A stretch of 64,000 bases of DNA from Rhizobium sp. Leaf453 (lineage in GTDB: Bacteria; Pseudomonadota; Alphaproteobacteria; Rhizobiales; Rhizobiaceae). How positions within the stretch are numbered: the first letter of the stretch is position 1; each line of letters opens with the position of its first letter. Below the pieces are notes generated by a model. That model was given only the letters and a program-made list of their open reading frames with translations. It was not told the origin of the DNA and made no database searches. Location of the stretch: NCBI RefSeq assembly GCF_001425605.1, contig NZ_LMRG01000003.1, forward strand, positions 124,001 to 188,000, in the 5' to 3' direction. Position numbers and translations under genes: made by a program. Shown here piece by piece: positions 1 to 12,582 of this stretch.

Positions 1-1021
1 CGGCCTGGCCGGCAATGATCTCGGCGACGGCGACGCCCTCATCTTCCGCCTTGTGGGCGAGCATCGGGCCGCGCACGACGTCGCCGATGGCGTAGATGCC
101 GGCAACGCTGGTCTGGAAGTGATTGTCGATCTCGACACGGCCGCGCTCCAGCTTGATGCCGGCCTCTTCAAGACCGAGACCGGTAGTATAGGGACGCCGG
201 CCGGTGGCGATCAGCACGACATCGGCATCGAGCGTCTGCGCATCGCCGCCCTTGACGGGCTCGAAGGTCACCTTGGCGCCTGCGCCGGACTTTTCGACGC
301 CCGTCACCTTGGCACCGAGCTTGAAATCGATGTCCTGCTTGGCCAGCATGCGCTGGAACTGCTTGGAGACTTCGCCGTCCATGCCGCCGAGGATCGTGTC
401 GAGATATTCGACGACGGTGACCTTGGCGCCGAGACGCGACCAGACCGAACCGAGTTCGAGGCCGATGACGCCGCCGCCGACGACGACCATGTTGGCCGGG
501 ACCTTTTCCAGCGCGATCCCGCCGGTGGAGGAGACGATGACCGTCTCGTCGATCTCGACCTGAACACCCGGAATGCCGGCAACGTCTGAACCGGTGGCGA
601 TGACGATGTTCTTCGTTTCGAGAACCTGTTCCTCGCCCTTGTCATTGGTGACGGAGACCTTGCCGGCGCCGAGCACCTTGCCGGTGCCCTGGAAAGCATC
701 GATCTTGTTCTTCTTGAACAGGAAGGCGACGCCATCGACGTTCGACTTCACCGTCGCATCCTTGTGCGCCATCATTTTGGACAGGTTCAACGTCGGCGCG
801 GCCACCTCGACGCCGAGCGCGTCGATGCCATGGGCGGTCTGGTGAAACACTTCGGAGGCGTGCAGCAGGGCCTTGGACGGAATGCAGCCGACATTGAGGC
901 AGGTGCCGCCATAGGTGGCGCGCTTCTCGATGACACCGACCTTGAGGCCGAGCTGGGCCGCCTTGATGGCGCAGACATAACCGCCGGGGCCGGTGCCGAT
1001 AACGATGAGATCATAAGACAT
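1..1021 (-). CDS. lpdA: Dihydrolipoyl dehydrogenase (E3), 3' end outside window
   Basis: E3 flavoprotein that reoxidises the lipoyl groups of the 2-oxoglutarate dehydrogenase E2, reducing NAD+. The translation starts MSYDLIVIGTGPGG (FAD Rossmann motif) and carries the redox-active disulfide motif GGTCLNVGCIPSK near residues 38-50, then a second dinucleotide-binding motif (VVVGGGVIGLELG) and the FAD motif ending in YAIGDV. About 340 of roughly 470 residues are present; the C-terminal dimerisation domain lies beyond position 1. ATG at 1019-1021. It is the last-transcribed member seen of the sucAB cluster on this strand, so it most likely serves that complex. A pyruvate dehydrogenase-dedicated paralog elsewhere cannot be excluded. 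Confidence 0.95.
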   Translation of the reverse strand, partial: MSYDLIVIGTGPGGYVCAIKAAQLGLKVGVIEKRATYGGTCLNVGCIPSKALLHASEVFHQTAHGIDALGVEVAAPTLNLSKMMAHKDATVKSNVDGVAFLFKKNKIDAFQGTGKVLGAGKVSVTNDKGEEQVLETKNIVIATGSDVAGIPGVQVEIDETVIVSSTGGIALEKVPANMVVVGGGVIGLELGSVWSRLGAKVTVVEYLDTILGGMDGEVSKQFQRMLAKQDIDFKLGAKVTGVEKSGAGAKVTFEPVKGGDAQTLDADVVLIATGRRPYTTGLGLEEAGIKLERGRVEIDNHFQTSVAGIYAIGDVVRGPMLAHKAEDEGVAVAEIIAGQA

Positions 1022-1044
1022 GGAAAGGTCCTTCCTGAGAGCGG

Positions 1045-1803
1045 CTATCGTCCGCCGCTGACGTTGAGTATGGCGCCCGTGACATAGGACGACGAAGGGG
1101 AAAGCAGGTAGACAATGGCGTCGGCAACCTCTTGCGCGGTGCCCGGCCGTTTCAACGGAATGGTCGGCGACATTTCCCGCGCGCGGTCGGGAAGACCGCC
1201 GGATGCGTGGATATCGGTATCGATGACACCAGGCCGAACCGCGTTGACGCGGATGCCGTCGTCGGCAACCTCGCGCGAAAGCCCGATGGTGAAGCTGTCG
1301 ATCGCGCCCTTCGAGGCGGCATAATCGACATATTGCCCGGCCGAACCGAGAACGGCGGCCATGGAAGACAGATTGACGATGACGCCGCCCTTGCCGCCGT
1401 GGCGCACAGACATGCGCCGCACCGCCGCCGCCGCGCAGAGGATCGAGCCGGTGACGTTGACGCGCAGCATGCGCTCCAGCCGTTCCGGTGTGATTTCATC
1501 GATCCGGGCTGGCATGCCGACGATGCCGGCATTGTTGACGAGGCCGTCGAGCCGGCCGAACGTCTTGTCGATCGCGGCAAAGATCGCGTCGATCCCCGTC
1601 TCGCTGCCGACGTCACCCTCGACGGCAACGGCCGTGCCGCCGGCCTTTGTGATGGCGGTCACGACCGCATCCGCCGCCGGGCGGTTGGAGGCATAGTTGA
1701 CGACGACGGCCCAGCCTTGCGCCGCCGCCGACTGGCAGACCGCCGCACCAATGCCACGGCTACCGCCGGTGACGAGCAGAACGGGAAGATCGCTTGATGT
1801 CAT
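1045..1803 (-). CDS. SDR family oxidoreductase
   Basis: Short-chain dehydrogenase/reductase of 252 residues. N-terminal NAD(P) motif TGGSRGIG at about residues 12-19, NNAG motif in the middle, catalytic Ser (NLSS), Tyr and Lys in the YAASK motif, and a typical C-terminal SPSSSYVTGAILNVSGG. The ATG at 1801-1803 overlaps the stop of the upstream gene (ATGA), which sets the start; an open frame continues upstream but only as out-of-frame read-through of that gene. Substrate cannot be deduced; the sequence resembles 3-oxoacyl-ACP reductase or glucose dehydrogenase-like SDRs. Lies between the exported-protein gene and lpdA, apparently in one operon. Confidence 0.88.
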   Translation of the reverse strand: MTSSDLPVLLVTGGSRGIGAAVCQSAAAQGWAVVVNYASNRPAADAVVTAITKAGGTAVAVEGDVGSETGIDAIFAAIDKTFGRLDGLVNNAGIVGMPARIDEITPERLERMLRVNVTGSILCAAAAVRRMSVRHGGKGGVIVNLSSMAAVLGSAGQYVDYAASKGAIDSFTIGLSREVADDGIRVNAVRPGVIDTDIHASGGLPDRAREMSPTIPLKRPGTAQEVADAIVYLLSPSSSYVTGAILNVSGGR

Positions 1804-2294
1804 GACGCACACCCCTTGAAGGTCAGCACATCCCAGGGCGCGACGGTTGCCTTGCCCCAGATGGACGAGTTGCGAATGGCGGGTCCGAAATCGGGCAGCA
1901 GCAGTTGCGCCACCGCATTCACACCCTCCGGCGGCAGGGACCCGACCGTGCCGTCGTTTCCGACCGAATAGATGACACCTTCCCAAACCGTGCAGGCGGC
2001 GATGTCATCGCCGGTAATGTCGCCTTCCGGGCAGTTGTTCATGATCATGCCATTGGCCCGAACCGGCTCGCCGGCTTGCATGACGATGCCGTCGAGCACG
2101 AGATCGGTCTTGGAGACTGCAACCTTGAAATGGTTGCTGGTGGCAGCGCTCTCCGACCCCACCGGCTCGAAACGCAATTCATAGGCACCGGCCGCATCAC
2201 CATAGATTGCCCGCTCCTGCAGGCAATCCGCGGCCATGGTGGGCGAAACCGCCAGCAGGGCAACGAGAAGCGATGCGGAACCGGCGGGCGACAT
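1800..2294 (-). CDS. Small exported hypothetical protein
   Basis: 164 residues beginning MSPAGSASLLVALLAVSPTM-AADC, a standard Sec signal peptide with a likely cut after the TMAA region. The mature part has cysteines near the start (ADC), in the centre (NNCPEG, AACTVW) and at the end (KGCAS), suggesting disulfides in the periplasm. I do not recognise the family. The stop codon overlaps the SDR start by 4 bp, implying translational coupling; the gap to the upstream LysE gene is 2 bp. ATG at 2292-2294. Confidence 0.72.
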   Translation of the reverse strand: MSPAGSASLLVALLAVSPTMAADCLQERAIYGDAAGAYELRFEPVGSESAATSNHFKVAVSKTDLVLDGIVMQAGEPVRANGMIMNNCPEGDITGDDIAACTVWEGVIYSVGNDGTVGSLPPEGVNAVAQLLLPDFGPAIRNSSIWGKATVAPWDVLTFKGCAS

Positions 2295-2296
2295 GA

Positions 2297-2938
2297 TCAG
2301 GCAGCCTTCTCTGTGGCGAGCTTGAGGCCGAGGGCGATGAAGACGAGGCCGCTGGCGCGGTCGATCCACTGGCTGGCGCGGGAGAAAGCGGCACGCATCT
2401 TCGGCGTCGTCATGAACAGGCTGACGCCGACGAACCAGGCGATCAGGCAGCTTGCCATGATGAGGCCATAGCCGAACTTGATCATGATCGGCGTATGGGC
2501 ACTGACCACCGTCGAGAAAATCGACAGGAAAAAGAAGACCGGCTTCGGATTGAGCGCATTGGCCGCAAAGCCCAGACCGAAAGCCTTGAGGCCAGACTGG
2601 CGCCTGTCGCTCGCTTCGGCACCGGCGGTCGCGGCCGTCATGTCGGTCTTGCCGGCGCGTAGCGCCTTGATGCCGATATAGAGAAGGTAGGCGACACCGC
2701 ACCACTTGACGATGTTGAACAGGTAGATCGACTGCGAGATGATCAGCCCGAGGCCGAGGATCGTGTAGGTGACGTGGAACATCAGCGATGTGCCGACGCC
2801 GAACGAGGTGATGATGGCGGCGCGACGGCCGTTCATCAGCGACTGGCGCATGACCATGGCGAGATCGGCACCCGGCGAGACGATGGCGAAGGCAAAGATC
2901 GCCATCAGCGCGGCAAGTTCGATGAGGTAGGGATGCAC
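2297..2938 (-). CDS. LysE family translocator
   Basis: Inner-membrane exporter of the LysE/RhtB family, probably releasing amino acids or derivatives. 213 residues with about six hydrophobic segments; N-terminal AFAIVSPGADLAMV matches the family signature (SPGP/A) and NALNPKPVFFF matches the second conserved NPK motif. The start is taken as GTG at 2936-2938 because GGAGAG lies about 6 bases upstream; the next in-frame ATG (MAIFAFAIVSPGA) would cut into the first helix. The preceding frame is open further upstream but overlaps the MAPEG gene. Substrate not predictable. Confidence 0.87.
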   Translation of the reverse strand: MHPYLIELAALMAIFAFAIVSPGADLAMVMRQSLMNGRRAAIITSFGVGTSLMFHVTYTILGLGLIISQSIYLFNIVKWCGVAYLLYIGIKALRAGKTDMTAATAGAEASDRRQSGLKAFGLGFAANALNPKPVFFFLSIFSTVVSAHTPIMIKFGYGLIMASCLIAWFVGVSLFMTTPKMRAAFSRASQWIDRASGLVFIALGLKLATEKAA

Positions 2939-2964
2939 GGTAGTCTCTCCGGTTTCGATATCCG

Positions 2965-3378
2965 TCAGAAGATAAGCACAGCCGTCATGACGAGCAAGCC
3001 GGCGAGCGAGCCGAGCCAGACCAGCGAGCGAACATATGGAATGCCCGCGAGATAAAGCGGAATATAGACGATCCGGCAGACCAGCCACATCCACGCGCCG
3101 GTCAGCCCCCAACCGGTGAGATCGCCGACGATGGCGAGCGATAGCGCCAGGCCGATAAAGGCGGGATAGGTTTCGCGGAAATTGGCAAAGGCGCGATCGG
3201 CGCGGCCGGCAAAGACGCCGGCCGGCTTCTTCTGCTCATCGCGCGGGCCGGCATTCCAGGCCGATCCGAGTTCCAGCGTCGCGGGAATGCTCTGGAGGCC
3301 GATATGGACGGCCAGCAGCACCACGCTCCAGGCGACCAGCATGACAAACGGCGATACGGCGAGAGTTGCTGCGTCCAT
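2965..3378 (-). CDS. MAPEG family membrane protein
   Basis: 137-residue integral membrane protein of the MAPEG superfamily (membrane-associated proteins in eicosanoid and glutathione metabolism). Four hydrophobic helices; the diagnostic stretch RADRAFANFRETYPAF near the end of helix 1/loop matches the family pattern (R..RA..N..E..P). ATG at 3376-3378 chosen, with AGGGA about 9 bases upstream; a TTG nine bases earlier lies on top of that site. First gene of a minus-strand run to lpdA. Bacterial members are mostly uncharacterised; glutathione transferase activity is possible. Confidence 0.85.
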   Translation of the reverse strand: MDAATLAVSPFVMLVAWSVVLLAVHIGLQSIPATLELGSAWNAGPRDEQKKPAGVFAGRADRAFANFRETYPAFIGLALSLAIVGDLTGWGLTGAWMWLVCRIVYIPLYLAGIPYVRSLVWLGSLAGLLVMTAVLIF

Positions 3379-3448
3379 TGAAGACAATTCCCTGTGAGAT
3401 TCAGCGTCGGCTATCTCAGATCAAGAGCCAACTTCGCGTTGCGAGATT

Positions 3449-3563
3449 GCCCCTCACCCTAGCCCTCTCCCCGCACGCGGGGCGAGGGGACGATAGAGTT
3501 TGCCGCTTGTCCCTTCTCCCTGCGAAAGCGGGGAGAAGGTGGCCGACAGGCCGGATGAGGGGC
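3449..3563. repeat. RIME-like intergenic mosaic palindrome, family 2, copy 1
   Basis: Fills most of the gap between sucB and the MAPEG gene. Outer arms GCCCCTCA/TGAGGGGC enclose two inner hairpins (CCCTCTCCCCG...CGGGGCGAGGGG and CCTTCTCCCTGC...GCGGGGAGAAGG). The same core words recur at 13349-13498. This layout is typical of rhizobial intergenic mosaic elements and may act as an mRNA 3' stabiliser or terminator. Confidence 0.75.
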
Positions 3564-3590
3564 ATTAACCCCGAGGCTGCTCAGCTCAGA

Positions 3591-4829
<1,239 letters not shown>

Positions 4830-4876
4830 GATATTTATCGTCCGTTGATCGGGTGTCTGTTTCTAATGGGGAGAAA

Positions 4877-4896
4877 GGGAGGCCCTGCGGCCTCCC
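4877..4896. other. Hairpin in the sucA-sucB spacer
   Basis: Perfect 8-bp stem GGGAGGCC/GGCCTCCC with a 4-base loop, just after the sucA stop. No T-run follows in the sucA direction, so a full terminator is unlikely; processing or partial attenuation is possible. Confidence 0.5.
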
Positions 4897-4901
4897 GATC
4901 G

Positions 4902-7898
4902 TCAGCCGCCGAGCGCGTCTTCGAGGAAGGCCGCGAGCTGCGCCAGATGCTTCGACATCAGGCCCGTTGCCGGGGAAGCGGCAGCCGGACGGCCGGTGTA
5001 GCGAACGCGCTGGTACTTGGCGTCGATATGGGCGAGCACCCATTCCAGATAGGGGTCGATGAACGACCAGGCGCCCATGTTCTTCGGCTCTTCCTGGCAC
5101 CAGACCATTTCCGCGTTGCGGAAGCGCGAGAGTTCGTTGATCAGCGCCTTGGCCGGGAACGGATAGAGCTGTTCGACGCGCAGCAGATAGACATCGTCAA
5201 TGCCGCGCTTTTCGCGCTCTTCCAAGAGGTCGTAATAGACCTTGCCGGTGCAGAGCACGACGCGACGGATCTTGGCGTCCTTCTGTAGCTTGATCGGACC
5301 ATCCTTGATCACTTCCGCATCGTCCCAGAGCAGGCGATGGAAGGACGTGTCGCCGGCCATTTCCGACAGCGAAGACACGGCGCGCTTGTGGCGCAGCAGC
5401 GACTTCGGCGTCATCATGATCAGCGGCTTGCGGAAGTCGCGCTTCATCTGGCGGCGCAGGATGTGGAAGTAGTTCGACGGCGTCGTGACGTTGGCGACCT
5501 GCATGTTGTCTTCGGCGCACATCTGCAGCCAACGCTCGAGACGGGCGGACGAGTGCTCCGGACCCTGGCCTTCGTAGCCATGCGGCAGGAGGCAGACGAG
5601 GCCCGACATGCGCAGCCACTTGCGTTCGCCCGACGAGATGAACTGGTCGAACACGACCTGCGCACCGTTGGCGAAATCGCCGAACTGGGCTTCCCAGAGG
5701 GTCAGCGCGTTCGGACGGGCCAGCGAATAGCCGTATTCGAAGCCGAGGACAGCCTCTTCCGAGAGCATCGAGTTGATGACCTCGTAGCGGGCCTGGGTCG
5801 GCGACAGGTTGGCGAGCGGAATGTAGCGCTCTTCGGTTTCCTGATCGTAGAGAACCGAATGACGCTGCGAGAAGGTGCCGCGTTCGCAATCCTGGCCGGA
5901 CAGGCGGATCTTGGTGCCTTCCGTCGCCAGCGAACCGAAAGCGAGCGCCTCGGCCATGGCCCAGTCGATGCCTTCGCCGGTGGAGACCATGTTGGCACGG
6001 CCGTCCATGAAGCGCTGGATCGTCTTGTGGACGTTGAAGCCGGCGGGAACTTCCGACAGCTTGCGGCCGATTTCCTTCAGCGCCTTCATCGGCACGCCGG
6101 TCTTGCCACGACGCTGTTCGTCCTGGTTGTCGGCGGCACGCAGGCCCGACCAGGCTCCATCGAGCCAGTCGGCCTTGTTCGGCTTGTAGGACTGGCCAGC
6201 CTCGAATTCCTGTTCCAGATGGGCGCGCCAGTCGGCCCGCATCTTTTCCAGTTCGCCTTCGCTGATGACGCCTTCGCCGATCAGGCGCTCGCCATAGATC
6301 TGGACGACCGGCTTGTGGGCGCGGATAACCTTGTACATCTTCGGCTGGGTGAACGACGGCTCGTCACCTTCGTTATGACCGAAGCGGCGGTAGCAGAACA
6401 TGTCGACCACGACCGGCTTGTGGAACTTCATCCGGAATTCGGTGGCGATCTTGGCGGCGTAAGTGACCGCTTCCGGATCGTCGCCGTTGACGTGGAAGAT
6501 CGGCGCTTCGATCATCTTGGCGACGTCGGACGGATAGGGCGACGAACGCGAGAAGGCCGGATTGGTGGTGAAGCCGATCTGGTTGTTGATGATGAAATGC
6601 ACGGTGCCGGCGACACGATGGCCGCGCAGGCCGGACAGGCCGAGGATTTCAGCCGTGACGCCCTGGCCCGCGAAAGCGGCATCGCCGTGCAGCAGCAGCG
6701 GCATGACCTGCGCCCGTTCCGACAGCGGGATGATGTCGCCTTCGAACACCTTGGCCATCTGGTCCTGCTTGGCGCGAGCCTTGCCCATGACGACCGGATT
6801 GACGATCTCGAGATGCGAGGGGTTCGCCGTCAGCGACAGGTGCACCTTGTTCCCGTCGAATTCGCGGTCGGAGGAAGCGCCCAGATGGTACTTCACGTCG
6901 CCCGAGCCTTCGACATCGTCAGGCGCGTAGGAGCCGCCCTTGAACTCGTGGAAGACGGCACGGTGCGGCTTGCCCATGACGTTGGTCAGGACGTTCAGAC
7001 GGCCGCGATGGGCCATGCCGAGGATGATTTCCTTGAGGCCTTCCTGGCCGCCGCGCTTGATGATCTGCTCCAGCGCCGGAATCAGCGATTCACCGCCATC
7101 GAGGCCGAAACGCTTGGTGCCCTTGTACTTGACGTCGATGAACTGCTCGAAGCCCTCGGCCTCGATCAGCTTCTGCAGGATCGCCTTCTTGCCTTCGGGC
7201 GTGAAGTCGATGCCCTTGTCGGCGCCTTCGATGCGCTCCTGGATCCAGCCCTTGATCTCCGGATCGGAGATATGCATGAACTCGACGCCGAGCGTGGAAC
7301 AGTAGGTGCGTTCGAGGATTTCGACGATCTCGCGCAGTGTTGCTTCTTCAAGCCCGAGCACGTTGTCGAGGAAGATCTTGCGATCGAGATCAGCGTCGCT
7401 GAAACCGTAGTTGGACGGCGACAGCTCGTGATAGTCCTCGACCGGCGCGGCAATCGCCAGCGGGTCGAGCTTGGCATGCAGGTGACCGCGGGCGCGGTAA
7501 GCGCGGATCAGCATGATGGCGCGCACGCTGTCGCGGGTCGCCTGGTGAACGTCGGCCGGCGTGGCGGCAACGCCGGTCGCGGCGGCCTTTTCCTCGGCCT
7601 TGGCCTGCACCTTCTTTTCGATGACCTTCTCGACCGTGCCCCAGTCGCCATCCAGCGCCGAGACGAGGTCGCCGCTGGCGGGGATCGGCCAGTTCGGCTT
7701 CTTCCAGGAAGCACCCTTGGCGGCGCGGATCACGTCGTCTGGCGAATCCTGCAGCGCCTTGAAGAACGACTGCCACTCGCCGGAGACCGATGACGGATCG
7801 TTTTCGTATCGCGCATAGAGCTGGTCGATATAGCCCGCATTGGCACCGTCGAGGAACGATGTCAGCTGGAATTGCTCGTTGGCTTCTTGCCTTGCCAT
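4902..7898 (-). CDS. sucA: 2-oxoglutarate dehydrogenase E1 component
   Basis: TPP-dependent E1 that decarboxylates 2-oxoglutarate and succinylates the E2 lipoyl group. 998 residues, full length. Visible landmarks: N-terminal E2-binding region (LTSFLDGANAGYIDQLYARY), RGHLHAKLDPL, the active-site region GMAHRGRLNVL, the TPP/Mg motif beginning GDAAFAGQG with the downstream NNQIGFTT, and the transketolase-like C-terminal domain with GYEGQGPEHSSAR and EEPKNMGAW. Start ATG at 7896-7898. Upstream spacer to sucD is 158 bp and contains a strong palindrome. Confidence 0.98.
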   Translation of the reverse strand: MARQEANEQFQLTSFLDGANAGYIDQLYARYENDPSSVSGEWQSFFKALQDSPDDVIRAAKGASWKKPNWPIPASGDLVSALDGDWGTVEKVIEKKVQAKAEEKAAATGVAATPADVHQATRDSVRAIMLIRAYRARGHLHAKLDPLAIAAPVEDYHELSPSNYGFSDADLDRKIFLDNVLGLEEATLREIVEILERTYCSTLGVEFMHISDPEIKGWIQERIEGADKGIDFTPEGKKAILQKLIEAEGFEQFIDVKYKGTKRFGLDGGESLIPALEQIIKRGGQEGLKEIILGMAHRGRLNVLTNVMGKPHRAVFHEFKGGSYAPDDVEGSGDVKYHLGASSDREFDGNKVHLSLTANPSHLEIVNPVVMGKARAKQDQMAKVFEGDIIPLSERAQVMPLLLHGDAAFAGQGVTAEILGLSGLRGHRVAGTVHFIINNQIGFTTNPAFSRSSPYPSDVAKMIEAPIFHVNGDDPEAVTYAAKIATEFRMKFHKPVVVDMFCYRRFGHNEGDEPSFTQPKMYKVIRAHKPVVQIYGERLIGEGVISEGELEKMRADWRAHLEQEFEAGQSYKPNKADWLDGAWSGLRAADNQDEQRRGKTGVPMKALKEIGRKLSEVPAGFNVHKTIQRFMDGRANMVSTGEGIDWAMAEALAFGSLATEGTKIRLSGQDCERGTFSQRHSVLYDQETEERYIPLANLSPTQARYEVINSMLSEEAVLGFEYGYSLARPNALTLWEAQFGDFANGAQVVFDQFISSGERKWLRMSGLVCLLPHGYEGQGPEHSSARLERWLQMCAEDNMQVANVTTPSNYFHILRRQMKRDFRKPLIMMTPKSLLRHKRAVSSLSEMAGDTSFHRLLWDDAEVIKDGPIKLQKDAKIRRVVLCTGKVYYDLLEEREKRGIDDVYLLRVEQLYPFPAKALINELSRFRNAEMVWCQEEPKNMGAWSFIDPYLEWVLAHIDAKYQRVRYTGRPAAASPATGLMSKHLAQLAAFLEDALGG

Positions 7899-8011
7899 GG
7901 TGTTTTGCGGACCTGTCCGTCCGCCTCCTGACTTGTTAACTCTGCCGGCTTCGGTCCCGGTCGACCTTTATCTGTGGCGTTCGAAACGCCGAACCATCCC
8001 GTAGATGGAGG

Positions 8012-8044
8012 TGATCTGGCGGGCTGCAATAGCCCGCCAGATCA
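8012..8044. promoter_or_regulatory. 14-bp perfect palindrome between sucD and sucA
   Basis: Arms TGATCTGGCGGGCT and AGCCCGCCAGATCA pair over 14 bp around a 5-base loop, starting about a dozen bases after the sucD stop on the minus strand. There is no T-run on either side, so it is not a standard terminator. It could be an mRNA processing or stabilising hairpin that uncouples sucCD from sucAB expression. Confidence 0.6.
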
Positions 8045-8056
8045 AGTCTCGGTGTC

Positions 8057-8959
8057 TCAGCCCTTGAGGACTTCGACCAGTGTCTTGCCAAGGCGCGCCG
8101 GCGAGGGCGAAACCTTGATGCCGGCTGCTTCCATGGCGGCAATCTTGGATTCCGCGTCGCCCTTGCCGCCGGAAACGACAGCGCCGGCGTGGCCCATGGT
8201 GCGGCCCTTTGGTGCGGTACGACCCGCGATGAAGCCGGCCATCGGCTTCTTGCGGCCCTTCTTGGCTTCGTCGATGAGGAACTGGGCTGCATCTTCTTCG
8301 GCCGAGCCGCCGATTTCGCCGATCATGATGATCGAGGTCGTGGCTTCGTCGGCCAGGAACATTTCGAGCACGTCGATGAACTCGGTGCCCTTGACCGGGT
8401 CGCCGCCGATGCCGACAGCCGTCGTCTGGCCGAGGCCTTCGTTCGAGGTCTGGAACACGGCTTCATAGGTCAGCGTGCCGGAGCGCGAGACGATGCCGAC
8501 CGAACCCTTGCGGAAGATCGAGCCCGGCATGATGCCGATCTTGCATTCTTCCGGCGTCAGGATGCCCGGGCAGTTCGGGCCGAGCAGTCGCGACTTCGAC
8601 TTGTCGAGGCGGGCCTTGACACGGACCATGTCCATGACCGGGATACCCTCGGTGATGCAGGTGATGAACGGGATTTCCGCGTCGATCGCCTCGATGATCG
8701 CATCGGCGGCACCAGCCGGCGGAACGTAGATCACGGAGGCATCGGCGCCGGTGCGCTCCTTGGCTTCGGCGACGGAGGCGAAGATCGGCAGGCTTTCGCC
8801 TTTCGAACCGGTCCAGGTTTCGCCCCCCTTTTTCGGATGGATACCGCCGACCATCTGCGTGCCGTAGTAGGCGAGCGCCTGTTCGGTGTGGAACGTACCG
8901 GTCTTGCCGGTCAGGCCCTGAACCAGGACCTTGGTATTCTTGTTTACGAGAATAGACAT
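8057..8959 (-). CDS. sucD: Succinyl-CoA synthetase, alpha subunit
   Basis: ADP/GDP-forming succinyl-CoA ligase alpha chain, 300 residues. The N-terminal CoA-binding Rossmann domain shows [12 protein letters not shown] and YGTQMVGGI; the phosphorylated histidine lies in [10 protein letters not shown] (about His257). PNCPGIL and [13 protein letters not shown] motifs (here [11 protein letters not shown]) are intact. Start ATG at 8957-8959, 16 bp after sucC. Works with SucC in substrate-level phosphorylation. Confidence 0.98.
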   Translation of the reverse strand: MSILVNKNTKVLVQGLTGKTGTFHTEQALAYYGTQMVGGIHPKKGGETWTGSKGESLPIFASVAEAKERTGADASVIYVPPAGAADAIIEAIDAEIPFITCITEGIPVMDMVRVKARLDKSKSRLLGPNCPGILTPEECKIGIMPGSIFRKGSVGIVSRSGTLTYEAVFQTSNEGLGQTTAVGIGGDPVKGTEFIDVLEMFLADEATTSIIMIGEIGGSAEEDAAQFLIDEAKKGRKKPMAGFIAGRTAPKGRTMGHAGAVVSGGKGDAESKIAAMEAAGIKVSPSPARLGKTLVEVLKG

Positions 8960-8975
8960 CTATCAGGTCCCCAGA

Positions 8976-10169
<1,194 letters not shown>

Positions 10170-10199
10170 GGAGATAATCCTGATTGAGGCCGGAGGTGA

Positions 10200-11258
<1,059 letters not shown>

Positions 11259-11319
11259 TCAAAATCTAAAATATCAATAACTAGTTTTGAGTGGAACGTT
11301 TTCAATCGGTTAGATCATA

Positions 11320-11345
11320 AATTTCTTACGTAAACGTAAGAAATT
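11320..11345. promoter_or_regulatory. Perfect 12-bp inverted repeat upstream of mdh
   Basis: Arms AATTTCTTACGT and ACGTAAGAAATT are separated by AA. It sits 15 bp past the zapE stop and about 158 bp before the mdh start, in the only AT-rich stretch of this neighbourhood. No T-run follows it on the minus strand, so it looks more like a dimeric regulator site than a terminator. The cognate protein is unknown. Confidence 0.55.
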
Positions 11346-11359
11346 ATGTCGTCATCATG

Positions 11360-12514
11360 TCACGAAACAGCAGAATTTTCCCGATGAGCGCGGGCATATT
11401 CCTCGCTCTGGATCTCGATCAGCCGTGAAACCGTCCTGTCGAACTCGAAGCCCTCCGTGCCGCTCTTGGCCGTCAGAAGGTCGATTGGCGCGGCTGCGGC
11501 GGAAGCGAAAAGCCGGGCGCCGTGGTCGTAGATCGTGTCCACCAGCATGATGAACCGCTTGGTCTCGTTGCGGCGTTCCGGGCTCATATGCGGGATGTTT
11601 TCGACGAAGAGCGTGCGATAATGCGAGAGGATGGCGAGATAATCCGCCGCCCCCAGCGGCCTCTCACAAAGATCGGCAAACGAGAACCGCGCGCATTCGC
11701 CGGCTGACTGTGGCACGACGATCTTGCGCCCCTTGAACGCAACCTCGGCGGGGCGGACAGAATGTCCCGCCGTCGCCAGCGTCCAGGCCTTGTCCAACTC
11801 CGCGTCGGCCTGAGGTCCGAGCGGCGACGACCAGACCGGCAGCCCATCGGTCTTGGCCAGCCGGTAATCCGTGCCGGCATCGAGCGGCACGATATCGGCA
11901 TACCGCCTCAAGAGATCGATAAACGGCAGGAAGAGATCGCGGTTCAGGCCTTCGCGGTACAGATTGACCGGCTCGACATTCGATGTCGCGACCAGAACGC
12001 AGCCCTTGGCGAACAGTTCGCTGAACAGCCGCGACAGGATCATCGCATCGGCGATGTCGGTGACCGAGAACTCGTCGAAGCAGAGCAGCCGGGCTTCGGC
12101 GAAGATCTCCGAGGCCACCGGCGGCATCGGGTCCGCTTGGCGCGTCTCGCCGTTCTTCAGCTTCTGCCTATGCTTGAAGATGCGCTCGTGCACATCAGCC
12201 ATGAATTCATGGAAATGCGCCCGCCGCTTGCGCTGGATCGGCACCGTCTCGAAAAACAGGTCCATCAGCATGGTCTTGCCGCGCCCGACACCACCGTAGA
12301 GATAGAGCCCCTTCAGCGGCGGATGATCGTTCTTGCGCGAAGCAAACAGCCATCCGAGCGCATTCGACTTGCGCTGCGCCCGGCTGCCGGCCAGTTCGCT
12401 CGACAGATGATCGAGCCGTTTGGCAATGCCGAGCTGCGCCGGGTCACGCGTCAGCGCGCCGGATGCGATCATGGCTTCGAGTTTTCGGGAAATGCTGTCT
12501 TCGGGATTGGGCAC
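11360..12514 (-). CDS. zapE: Cell division protein ZapE (AFG1-like ATPase)
   Basis: 384-residue AAA+ P-loop ATPase of the ZapE/AFG1 family, linked to Z-ring stability and, in mitochondria, membrane-protein quality control. Walker [13 protein letters not shown], the family HFHEFM motif, Walker B LLCFDEF, and sensor motif VATSNVEP are present in order. The start is GTG at 12512-12514; no good Shine-Dalgarno is visible, and an ATG at codon 14 is the alternative. zapE next to mdh is the usual rhizobial order. Confidence 0.93.
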   Translation of the reverse strand: MPNPEDSISRKLEAMIASGALTRDPAQLGIAKRLDHLSSELAGSRAQRKSNALGWLFASRKNDHPPLKGLYLYGGVGRGKTMLMDLFFETVPIQRKRRAHFHEFMADVHERIFKHRQKLKNGETRQADPMPPVASEIFAEARLLCFDEFSVTDIADAMILSRLFSELFAKGCVLVATSNVEPVNLYREGLNRDLFLPFIDLLRRYADIVPLDAGTDYRLAKTDGLPVWSSPLGPQADAELDKAWTLATAGHSVRPAEVAFKGRKIVVPQSAGECARFSFADLCERPLGAADYLAILSHYRTLFVENIPHMSPERRNETKRFIMLVDTIYDHGARLFASAAAAPIDLLTAKSGTEGFEFDRTVSRLIEIQSEEYARAHRENSAVS

Positions 12515-12550
12515 GCGCTGAACCGGTCTGGTGTCGGAAACGACGGCAAG

Positions 12551-12576
12551 AAAAAGCCCGGCTCAGATGCCGGGCT
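12551..12576 (-). terminator. Rho-independent terminator of omp19
   Basis: Minus-strand stem AGCCCGGC/GCCGGGCT (8 bp, 6-base loop) followed by TTTTT, immediately after the omp19 stop and before the zapE start region. Confidence 0.85.
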
Positions 12577-12582
12577 GGTTCG

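Noticed and set aside
5337..7793. 818-codon plus-strand frame opposite sucA
   Set aside because: Entirely antisense to an intact sucA with full motif conservation; no domain in the translation.
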